Assembly: GCF_964204645.1 (NCBI RefSeq)
Contig: NC_134026.1
Location: 31,667,150-31,731,149, forward strand
Length of the DNA stretch: 64,000 bases
From: Tubulanus polymorphus
Lineage: Eukaryota > Nemertea > Palaeonemertea > Tubulaniformes > Tubulanidae
Direction of reading: 5' to 3'
In this document: positions 50,880-64,000 of the stretch, in pieces
Numbering within the stretch: the stretch's first letter is position 1
Layout: each line of letters opens with the position of its first letter
Notes under the pieces: model-generated
The model's input: the letters and a program-made list of their open reading frames with translations, nothing else
What the model was told of the DNA's origin: nothing
The model's database searches: none
Program-made: the position numbers and the translations under genes

Positions 50880-53800
50880 ATGGCACAATTACCAATCAAT
50901 GCAGATCAATTTAACGAATATCGACAGGGAATTCGAGCTCCGACTTCTCAACCGAAATGTCTCAGTAACGCCAACAACACCGGAGGAGGAGCTGGAGCCA
51001 TCCCTAAACAGAGAGATTTCGATCCTGTCTCTAAAGCCATTCATGCCGCAAATAAACCCTTTAAACAATATCGTTCAGCTGTACAAGCTGGAGATAATCC
51101 TAACGCTATCAAATATATTCCAGGATTAACTCCTAAACCGGTTGGCGTTGATGACACACCCGTTGTACCGAAATGGTGCGCGCCAAAACGTGTACCGCCA
51201 ACTTTAATAAAAGCGTTTTTGGATGGCAGTAAACAGCCAATCAGTGCGGTAACTGAGTATTGCTCATTAGTTCGGTCTGTTGTTAGTTTCCGGGAGACGG
51301 CTGTTATCGGGACGTTGAATATCGGTAAATTCGGTAATGTTTGTAGCATCGATGGAATAGACTATAAACAGGGAGTTGGACGCACGAAAAAAGACGCGAA
51401 AACAGACGCAGCTAAAAACGCTTTCACGGCCATTTTAGGAATTGAAACCGAAGATATGGAAGATGAATCCGGTAAATAGTGTTACTGGACTTTTCAAGAT
51501 AGCTTCAGAGGATTCAAATCGGGATTCAAACCCACTGCACCTACTGGTGCTCGGATTCAAGCCGACAGCACCCACTGGTGCTCGGATTCAAACCGACAGC
51601 ACCTACTGGTGCTCAGATTCAAACCGACAGCACCTACTGGTGCTCGGATTCAAACCGACAGCACCTACTGGTGCTCGGATTCAAGCCGACAGCACCTACT
51701 GGTGCTCGGATTCAAACTGACAGCACCTACTGGTGCTAGGACCATTTGTTCTTAAGCTGCTGAAAGTTCTTACTACTTGTTATAGCTCCTGAACTTTCCT
51801 TAAACTTGACCCTAAACATAATGCTATCCTAACCCTTTAATCTCAAACCTCGTAACCTTCAGGCAAAATACCGGTGACAAAAATAATTCCGCAATCACAT
51901 TAAACAAGTCCACCTCTAATCTTATAATCCTCAGATTATGGCTAATAATCCTCCAGATTATCGCCTATAATCCTCAGATTAGGGCTAATAATCCTCCAGA
52001 TTATCCCTGTAATAGTACTGTTGTATTTGTAGGTAATGGTGATTTGGTGTTTGATTCTATGGGAAGAATGTTTCTGATGCCTAAAGGGTCGTACTCACCT
52101 GTACTGGATTCAACCGGTTCTATCCCAACCACTTGTATTTCTACTGCTAATTTAGACACATTAAATATTGATCCGATGGAAGAATTACAGAAATTCTGCG
52201 CATCTCGAGGACAACCGTTTTTACTGCATATTACTGATCGCAATGAACAGGGGTTAGTTATTAGATTATTGGTTATAGAATTAAAATGAGTTTAGACTGG
52301 TCTTAAGTTGTTAGATTGGTTATAGAACTAAAATTAGCTTAGACTGGTCTTAAGTTGTTAGATTGGTTATAGAACCAAAATGAGCTTAGACTGGTCTTAA
52401 GTTGTTAGATTGGTTATATAACCAAAATGGGCTTAGACTGGTCTTAAGTTGTTAGATTGGTTATAGAACCAAAATGAGCTTAGACTGATCTTAAGTTGTT
52501 AGATTGGTTATAGCACTAAAATTAGCTTAGACTGGTCTTAAGTTGTTAGATTGGTTATAGAACCAAAATGAGCTTAGACTGGTCTTAAGTTGTTAGATTG
52601 GTTATAGAACCAAAATGAGTTTAGACAGGTCTTAAGTTGTTAGATTGGCTATAGAACCAAAATGAGCTTAGACTGGTCTTAAGTTGTTAGATTGGTTATA
52701 GAACCAAAATGAGCTTGGACTGGTCTTAAGTTGTTAGATTGGTTATAGAACCAAAATGAGCTTAGACTGGTCTTAAGTTGTTAGATTGGCTATTGAACCA
52801 AAATGAGCTTAGACTGGTCTTAAGTTGTTAGATTGGTGATATAACTAAATTGAGCTTAGACAGGTTTTGGACCAGTCATAAGAAACTAGTCTTAACTGTA
52901 AGTCTTTGCTGTAACTGGTTCCTCTGGTAACTGGATGTATTATTGTTTCAGGTTGTTCGTAGCGACGATTGTTATCGATAACATACCGTTTAAAAGTGGA
53001 TGCGGACGAACGAAAAAAACTGCAAAACGCGTCGCATCAGATCTAACGTTACATGAATTGAGAAAATCAGAAATTATGGTAAATATCGAATTAAATCGAC
53101 ATCTCTCAATATCATTTTTAACAGAATTCTTTTTGATTGAAATTTCAGCAAAATTTGATGGAAGAAAAAACGACTGAATTCGATAAGTTTGCGATGATCA
53201 GTCACAAACAGTTGATGAAATTACTACGGAATTCTCCGAAAGAGTTTTACGGGGGCAAAATATTAGCTACAATTATCATCAAAAAGAGTAAGTATGTCGA
53301 TGATGGTGGCTCCCCCTAATGTGAGATGGTGGCTCCATCTGTGACATGGAACCCCCTAATGTAAGACAGTGGCTCCCCCTATAAGCAGGGATGTATATTT
53401 GTTATAGGTAAGGTAGATAATCCGTTAGTGATAGCGTTAGGTACCGGTATAAGCAGTATCACCCGCGGTAACGTCACACTTGATGGTAGAACTCTGATCG
53501 ATTGTCATGCCGAAGTGATGGCTCGTCGTTCATTACTCAGGTGCGTCCAGTCCCCATTCCTCTCTCTCTTCCATTCTCATCCATTCTCATCCATTCTTCC
53601 ATTCAATTTACCGATGAATATTTCAGATATTTACATAAAGAGATAAAAAGTTATTACGAAGGTGGAGTTTTGTGTAGTATATTCGAAGCTAGCCCTGGCA
53701 GTGGAGTATTACAGTTAAAACCTAACATCACGTTTCACATGTATATCAGTGATGCACCATTCGGAGATGCAGCTGCATTCTACGAACCGTAAGAGTTTTA

Positions 53801-55573
53801 ATTCACTGAAACTAAAAGAATGAAACAACTGTAGCTGTATAAGTTGTGATGTATTTTCTATTTACAGAGATGAAGTTTTACAATTGAAACCGGATGAAGA
53901 AGAATTAATGTTAAATGGAGCTCATTTTCCTACGTTTAATGATGAAATGCAAGGAATTCTGTCTTGTATGAATGAAGAGGGTAAGGTGTTCACTATTACT
54001 CCACTCCTCCACTCTTCCCACTTCTCCCCTCCCTCCACTCTCCCCACTTCTCCCCTCCCTCCACTCTCCCCCCTCCACTCCCTCTATCTCCCCTCCACTC
54101 TCTCTCTCCCCTCCACTCTCTCTCCCCTCCACTCCTCCCCCCACTCCCCCTCACACAGCTCTATGATGATATATATATATTCTCACAGATGTAATGGCGT
54201 ACCCGCTAGAAGAAGACCAGGTCTCCTCCACTCTCTCTCCTCTCTCTCCCCTCCACTCTCCTCACACAGCTCTATGATATATATTCTCACAGATGTAATG
54301 GCGTACCCGCTAGAAGAAGACCAGGTCTCCTCCACTCTCTCTCCTCTCTCTCCCCTCCACTCTCCTCACACAGCTCTATGATATATATTCTCACAGATGT
54401 AATGGCGTACCCGCTAGAAGAAGACCAGGTCTCCTCCACTCTCTCTCCACTCCTCCCCTCCTCCACTCCTCCCCCCACTCCCCCTCACACAGCTCTATGA
54501 TGATATATATATTCTCACAGATGTAATGGCGTACCCGCTAGAAGAAGACCAGGTCTCCTCCACTCTCTCTCCCCTCCACTCCTCCCCCCACTCCCCCTCA
54601 CACAGCTCTATGATGATATATATATTCTCACAGATGTAATGGCGTACCCGCTAGAAGAAGACCAGGTCTCGATGTCGTGGCAGGATTTCCAGGATCATAA
54701 ACCGATAGAAATCATGTCCGCTAGCGATAAATTATTACGCTGGAATATTCTAGGAATCCAGGGGGCGCTTCTCGGTAATTTCATCGCTCCCGTTTACCTG
54801 ACTTCCATCACCGTCGGTAAGTATAAACACTCTTAATTAATTAGTAAGCGTTAACGACTGTGTTTATTGTTGTTATCGATCCGTCTGTTTTATAGGTCAG
54901 TCGTTTGATCACGGTCACCTGACCCGCGCGTTCTGTTGTCGTATTCCCGATGATATCTCGTTACCGCGGCGATATAAACTGAATCATCCGTGGATAATGT
55001 CGGCAGAATCGACGTTTAAACCAGAGTGGAGAATTCCGTTTAATAATACACTCGGCGTTAACTGGATGGATGGAGACGAACATTTCGAAATCATCGATTC
55101 AAAAACAGGAAAAAGTATTCCGCAGTAAGTATTCAACAATGAGTCGGTAGTCATGGATACAACCTCACGCATCCTGATGACGACTTTCCCTTAGAATTAC
55201 AAATTGAGAATCAAAAATAGAGATAAGTGACGAACGTAAGATGTCTTTATATTTTCTACCATTGCTTCTCTATATTATCATTATTTTTTAAAACTAGAAT
55301 AACGGATGTTATTGTTGCGTTGCTAGGTCACCGTTTCGAACGAGCGTCGCCGGTGCGAGTCGACTCGCGAAAGCCGGATTTTTGCATCGATTTCGAGAAC
55401 TGGCGAAACTTTCGAAGAAAACAAAATTATTCTCGGCAAAAAATTTCCGAGAGTCGAAACAGATGAACGAAGATTACGAATTGGCGAAACGATCGTTTTT
55501 CACACATTTAGCCGAAGCTAATTTCGGGAATTGGCTTCAAATTCCGGAACAAGTGGAATCATTCTCTAAATAA
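50880..55573 (+). CDS. ADAD1: ADAD1/Tenr-like adenosine deaminase-domain protein, catalytically dead
   Basis: Ten exons give 714 residues: 50880-51471, 52033-52252, 52952-53078, 53149-53287, 53408-53540, 53627-53788, 53868-53980, 54634-54816, 54896-55124 and 55327-55573. Two dsRNA-binding domains are visible (about residues 105-190, [17 protein letters not shown]; about 250-310, [14 protein letters not shown]). The ADAR-type deaminase domain follows ([56 protein letters not shown]). The HAE of the zinc site is kept (His393, Glu395). Both zinc-binding cysteines are lost: PCGDA became PFGDA (Phe449) and SCSDK became SASDK (Ala525). That pattern fits the germ-cell ADAD family, which binds RNA without editing. 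In exon 10 the acceptor at 55326 is used because only it gives the conserved C-terminal frame. The acceptor of exon 8 is present in five tandem copies. Confidence 0.9.
51510..51740. repeat. 31-bp minisatellite, ADAD-like intron 1
   Basis: Seven units of gattcaaaccgacagcacct actggtgctcg. Confidence 0.95.
52255..52865. repeat. 44-bp minisatellite, ADAD-like intron 2
   Basis: About 13 units with gagcttagactggtcttaag and ttgttagattggttatagaa. The array begins within 10 bp of the exon 2 donor. The ttagactggtcttaagtt core resembles the MITE-like sequences at 14.2 and 28.3 kb. Confidence 0.93.
53990..54690 (+). repeat. Five tandem copies of the ADAD-like exon 8 acceptor in a C/T-rich tract
   Basis: The block atatattctcacag plus exon start atgtaatggcgtacccgcta gaagaagaccaggtctc appears five times, with exon-start positions 54189, 54293, 54397, 54521 and 54634 (spacing 104, 104, 124, 113). 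Copies are separated by ctctctccactcc tracts. Only the fifth continues into the full exon. Confidence 0.95.
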
Positions 55574-55737
55574 AACAACCAGCTGGTGCTGACACCTAGT
55601 GGTGTGTCAATAATTGTCTTGATTCTTAAAAAAATGTTAAAAACAAATGTTAAAATAGCATCATATTTTTTAGTTATGTTTGATTGAATAAACAGAAATA
55701 TTGTTTAAAGATCCGAAACTAGGAACTTGTGGTAGAT

Positions 55738-56238
55738 GAATCTGTGGTGTACCCTGGCTAGTTCTCCCAGTACCCTCTCAGACTCCTGGCTAGTTCTCCC
55801 AGGACTCCTGGCTAGTTCTCCAAGTACCCTCTCAGACTCCAGGCTAGTTCTCCCAGGACTCCTGGCTAGTTCTCCCAGTACCCTCTCTGACTCCTGGCTA
55901 GTTCTCCCAGGACTCCTGGCTAGTTCTCCAAGTACCCTCTCAGACTCCTGGCTAGTTCTCCAAGTACCCTCTCAGACTCCTGGCTAGTTCTCCCAGTACC
56001 CTCGCTGACTCCTGGCTAGTTCTCCCAGGACTCCTGGCTAGTTCTCCCAGCACCCTCTCAGACTCCTGGCTAGTTCTCCCAGGACTCCTGGCTAGTTCTC
56101 CCAGCACCCTCTCAGACTCCAGGCTAGTTCTCCCAGGACTCCTGGCTAGTTCTCTCAGTACCCTCTCTGACTCCTGGCTAGTTCTCCAAGTACCCTCTCA
56201 GACTCCTGGCTAGTTCTCCAAGTACCCTCTCAGACTCA
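55738..56238. repeat. 22/32-bp minisatellite
   Basis: About 18 units of cctggctagttctcccagga ct, mixed with longer units containing gtaccctctcagactcctgg. Confidence 0.95.
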
Positions 56239-56324
56239 AATTGCAATGTATGTCGATGTTTTGGTTGAATGATCATTCGAAAATGTTTTTCATAACTCTG
56301 CGGTATTTCTGAATGGCACAATCG

Positions 56325-56876
56325 CGTTTATTCAGTAGGCCAACACTAGGGTTAATGCGTTTATTTTACCAGGCCAACACAAGGGTTAATGCGTTTATTT
56401 TACCAGGCCAACACAAGGGTTAATGCGTTTATTCTACCAGGCCAACACTAGGGTAACTGCGTTTATTTTACCAGGCCAACACTAGGGTTTATGCGTTTAT
56501 TTTACCAGGCCAACACTAGGGTTTATGCGTTTATTTTACCAGGCCAACACTAGGGCTAATGCGTTTATTTTACCAGGCCAACACTAGGGTAACTGCGTTT
56601 ATTTTACCAGGCCAACACTAGGGTTACTGCGTTTATTTTACCAGGCCAACACTAGGGTTACTGCGTTTATTTTACCAGGCCAACACTAGGGTTACTGCGT
56701 TTATTTTACCAGGCCAACACTAGGGTTACTGCGTTTATTTTACCAGGCCAACACTAGGGTTACTGCGTTTATTTTACCAGGCCAACACTAGGGTTACTGC
56801 GTTTATTTTACCAGGCCAACACTAGGGTTACTGCGTTTATTTTACCAGGCCAACACTAGGGTTACTGCGTTTATTC
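56325..56876. repeat. 34-bp minisatellite (locus B of the 3.8-kb family)
   Basis: Sixteen near-identical units: ccaggccaacactagggtta then ctgcgtttatttta. Same family as 3826-4310. The units are more uniform in the right half, which suggests recent homogenisation. Confidence 0.96.
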
Positions 56877-57129
56877 ATAGAAGTGTTGATTCGAGAGGAC
56901 CGCTAACCGGCACGCGGGACCCGGGAATTTCTCGTGAAGAATCCGTCGCTATTCAAGCCGAAGAGGTTTTGCTAGAAAAATAGAATATAGCGACCAACAA
57001 ACATTTGGAAATATCATTTGAAATTTAGGACAGATTAATACTAGTATTACATTCTAATAGAGTTGGGCGCCACAGTGGTCCTTCTTGTACTTGATAAGGA
57101 AATTTATATTCCGAATGTGTGCTATTATT

Positions 57130-57420
57130 TTAGTTCACCGAAAATCCGCTATCGTTATTCATAGCGGCAGCACTAAACGGTTAAGTTCTAGTTCAATATA
57201 GCTCATCTACTGTGGCATGTGAGGAATACAGATATCTTTCTTAGTCAAATTTCATTCATCATTCAGCACGATTTTGTTTGAAATGAAAAGTTGTTTCTAC
57301 ATTGAAGCTTTATCGAAGGGAAGTTTGCTTTTGAAGTCAAATTTCAAGCTACTTTTGATAGAACTCTTCGCTCAGCGAATGTATTAACATCCGGTAATGC
57401 GGCAGACTCACATGCCGCAG
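57130..57420. mobile_element. Degraded MITE copy
   Basis: 57135-57182 matches the right terminus of the 21066-21213 element (atagcggcagcactaaacgg). Internal matches (tgtggcatgtgagg; cacatgccgcag near 57410) follow in both orientations. Confidence 0.5.
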
Positions 57421-57906
57421 GGAGAATTTTAAGCAAATTAAATTTTATTTCCCAAGATTTTCAGATATATAAATAAATTTTAGCACAAATCAGGGGCTTA
57501 AACAGCTTTAAGTAGACTTGCTTCCAACGATGCTCGACTAATCCGGATAACGACCTCGAGATGAAGAGGACTCCAGCTCCCTGCAACAATGGCGGTAGTT
57601 AAGATTCATAAATCAACTAAAACCCAACACTGACTGGCATTGATATAAATAATGTACATGATTTATTAGTTGCCTTTTATAAAATAACAAAAAGTACATA
57701 TTATTATTATTATTATTTTCATTACAAACTTTCAACATTTAGACGTTTGAAAACATACTCCAAATTCTATATGATTTTCTGTACGTTGTTATGTTGTTTA
57801 TCCAGGAGTGGCTTCGAGTGAATAAAACACTATTTTTAGAACTGGTGCTCTAGATGTTTGTGTCGGCCGATTTATTTGACAAGAAACTGTTTGAAATGTG
57901 AAAAAT

Positions 57907-58070
57907 CCTGGGCCCAGTTTCACAGACCGGGTATCAAAGTTACCCCTAGGGATAAATCCTCAATCTGGGTGATACCTACCATCGTAACAATGAGAAACTA
58001 TGGTAATAACTGACAAATTTCAAATCGTTCCCCATTATTTTGCCCGCACTTCCATGAAACCCAGCCCAGG
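57907..58070. mobile_element. MITE with cctgggc terminal inverted repeats
   Basis: Left end cctgggcccagtttcacaga pairs with the complement of the right end (cctgggctgggtttcatgga). The 164-bp body has no coding capacity. An internal segment (gtaacaatgagaaactatgg) resembles 8368-8400 in an IMMT intron. Confidence 0.65.
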
Positions 58071-58359
58071 ATATTCTAAGAATATTTATATCTAAATTCT
58101 GGTGAAAATTTGACTGTCAATTTCTATTAGAGATTCCAATTAGTTAAAGATCTTTTTCAATCTCTGTTTGGCAGAAATTGATTTCTGAAGTTTTTTCTTT
58201 CAATTTACAGAACAAAATACACAGTTAGCAGAAAGATTTACTGTTAAATGATAAAACAATTTCTCTTCAATCTTTCGAACTGATTTAACTTTTCACTAGG
58301 ATTCCATGAATTTCCTTTTAACACAAAAAAAAACATATTTTACAATACAAAGTATGAGT

Positions 58360-59477
58360 CTATTTTTCACTCTGGTCCTGGCTAAGACTGGAGGCGCCCT
58401 CTTGTGATTTCATTACGTCTGGTAATTCCGGGGGAGTCGACAAGGCCGTTATTTCCAATCCTTCTACTTTTCCATCTATTCAGATATAAAAAGTTCTTCA
58501 ATAGAATTTCAAGAAAACTTTGCTAAATAAAATGGATGATATTTAGAGACTTACCGTCATTTTTAACGGCTAAACCTATAGTAGCCGGGGACTGGGCCCG
58601 AGCTAATGAACTGGTAAATCCACAATCTCCTAATGTTTTATTATCGTCGAGAGGCTGCAACAAAATAATATAAATGTTACAAAAATATTACCTCACTTAC
58701 CCCCCTACACTTCCAGCAGGTTACCCCCCTATACCCCAGCAGGTTACCCCCCTTACACTTCCAGCAGGTAACCCCCACCTCCAGCAGGTTACCCCCCTAC
58801 ACCTCCAGCAGGTTACCCCCTATACCCGCAGCAGGTAACCCCCCTACACCTCCAGCAGGTTACGACCCCCTACACCCTCCCCCCAGCAGGTTACGACCCC
58901 CTACACCCTCCCCCCCAGCAGGTTATGATTGACTGGTGATACTCTGGTATAAGAGGAATATAAATTCCGGATTACAAACTCTCTATCGGCCGCTTCTATC
59001 AGGTTTACAGAATTTGCTATCCTGGTTCTGGTTGAAACGAACGCACCAGCAGAGGAGAATTCTGAAGTTGGTTCAGACCAACCAGACCAACCCCGACCCG
59101 CGGCACCCCCGACTCTCGGGCTCAACTTACCTGATCATCCTTATATAAAATTTGATCTTCCGGCTGAAATTTCAAAATTCCTTCCACAATTTTCTTCAAT
59201 TCATAAACAGTCGTAGATTCTTTAGCGTCAGCGAAGATCGTCACCTTCTTACGACGAATTATTATAAATACGTCCTGTAGAAATATGCAATCATGAATAT
59301 AAACTGAATTGACGTTGAATTTGATAGATAATTTAACCCCTACGAAGGTTTTATCGGCTGAATTGAGAGGGCTGAATGTGAAGGGGGTACCCCCGGAACC
59401 TCGATCTGAATGTCAAATAAAAGATCGGTTAAAATAAAACGGAGGAATTAGAAATATTTGAGGATTCTTCTCACCAT
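58360..59477 (-). CDS. ELOB: Elongin B
   Basis: Four minus-strand exons give 120 residues (human 118): 59477-59475, 59274-59131, 58654-58555 and 58475-58360. The ubiquitin-like fold is nearly human-like: [51 protein letters not shown] and [10 protein letters not shown]. The coding part of exon 1 is the start codon alone, directly followed by the donor GTGAGA. Elongin B pairs with elongin C in SCF-like (VHL/SOCS) ubiquitin ligases and in the Elongin elongation complex. Intron 2 holds a C-rich minisatellite. Confidence 0.97.
58690..58925. repeat. C-rich 23-bp minisatellite, ELOB intron 2
   Basis: About nine units of ccagcaggttacccccctac acc with variable C-run length. Confidence 0.93.
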
Positions 59478-60130
59478 GGTTAGGCTATCTCTCACTGTAT
59501 AGCGGCTCCACAAACACTGACTGACTGACCTACTTAACAACCAACCAATCACAACACACCATCCGTTTAACTCATCTTCATTGGTCAATTAGGGTTAGGG
59601 TTAGGGTTAGAATTGGGTGAACAGCCAATCAACGATCGCGTTACATCGGCTGACACAAACCAGGAAGTAAAATATAAAGATTTAGTTTCTCCGTTACCGA
59701 CTGATGTGATGATGTCTAATTAACAGTAATTAAAGGAGTAATTAAGAGTTGGTGTATCTGGGAGACAGACACAGAGTTTCAGACGTCACACCACAAGGTA
59801 ATTGTGGTTTATTAGATCTACAGTCGTGACCTGACGACGGTCAGTTTTACTTCTTTCTTTTTATTAGTTTCAAATTGTCAATCCACTCAAAGGCCCACCT
59901 GACAGAGTTTCTGATACTGGTCCTCTATCATATTGTGATATACACGGCCATGCTAGTCGGCAAGGGTTTTAAGCCTGACAGTAGCCCCTCCCCCCCCCTG
60001 TCACTGACTGGCTGCTGTCACGCTGACTGACCTAGTCCTGGCAGTGTGGTTGTCTCCACAGATCTCTGCCACTCTACGATCCTTTTAGTGTAACCGCCCA
60101 GCCCCAGACACTATTGCTGACCAAAATGTA
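59478..60130. promoter_or_regulatory. ELOB/furry divergent promoter region
   Basis: Divergent genes ELOB (minus) and furry (plus). It contains four telomere-like ttaggg repeats at 59590-59610. 59480-59760 is the likely ELOB promoter. No TATA box is evident. Confidence 0.55.
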
Positions 60131-60474
<344 letters not shown>

Positions 60475-60581
60475 GGTGGTACCTGTGTTCTACGCCTTGT
60501 TTTACTTTTCTCTCTTTCTTTTAAGTAGATATGTGTTAAAACCAGAACAAGTTACCATCACTCAGCGAAACAGAGGAAACA

Positions 60582-64000
<3,419 letters not shown>

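Larger units (their letters stand above)
55574..58359. other. ADAD-like 3' UTR, repeats and ELOB 3' flank
   Basis: AATAAA at 55687-55692 ends the ADAD-like transcript. Two minisatellites and MITE fragments follow (listed separately). An ATGGCGG in a caacaatggcggtag context at about 57588 could mark an unrecognised promoter. 57640-58350 is AT-rich, with a MITE at 57907-58070. No coding exon was recognised. Confidence 0.55.

Noticed and set aside
55227-55466. Alternative reading of the last ADAD-like exon from the acceptor at 55297
   Set aside because: It gives a protein end unlike the family. The acceptor at 55326 yields the conserved GASRLAKAG...FGNWL ending in the right phase.

Overview
This 64 kb window is nuclear DNA from an intron-rich, non-vertebrate animal. 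The genes are spread over many short exons with GT/AG junctions, and every predicted protein has a clear vertebrate counterpart. A spiralian (mollusc, annelid or brachiopod-like) source is my guess from the general look; no species-diagnostic feature was found. Thirteen protein genes could be reconstructed by joining exons in frame. There is no sign of operons, prokaryotic genes, CRISPR or rRNA, and no complete tRNA was recognised.

Layout. EDRF1 (minus, cut by the left edge), IMMT/MIC60 (minus) and MRPL35 (plus, head to head with IMMT) fill 1-13.1 kb. A repeat island at 13.1-22.4 kb holds a 1 kb inverted repeat, an element inserted into one arm, degraded transposons and a possible unknown minus-strand transcription unit. 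Then follow SMIM8 (plus), SERBP1/HABP4 (minus), EIF2B2 (minus), PRELID1 (plus, head to head with EIF2B2), PARS2 (minus), DLGAP5/HURP (minus), an ADAD1-like dead adenosine deaminase (plus, head to head with DLGAP5), ELOB (minus) and a FRY/FRYL furry gene (plus, head to head with ELOB, running off the right edge).

The genes are mostly housekeeping and do not form one pathway. Four products act in mitochondria (MIC60, MRPL35, PRELID1, PARS2) and two act in translation or mRNA binding in the cytosol (eIF2B-beta, SERBP1). DLGAP5 (spindle) and the ADAD-like gene share one promoter interval.

The most striking property is the density of tandem repeats: most long introns carry their own minisatellite. 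They include a 4 kb 27-bp array, a 2 kb purine array, a 1.3 kb 34/36-bp array and a pure (CTG)n tract of about 115 units just upstream of the furry start codon. In three genes the tandem copies include the exon edge and its splice site: three in-frame donors in PARS2 (72-bp period), five acceptors in the ADAD-like gene and three donors in DLGAP5. This recurrent duplication of splice junctions is the best candidate here for something not yet described as a class. The very long open frames in this window are by-products of repeat arrays whose period is a multiple of three, and I do not annotate them as genes.
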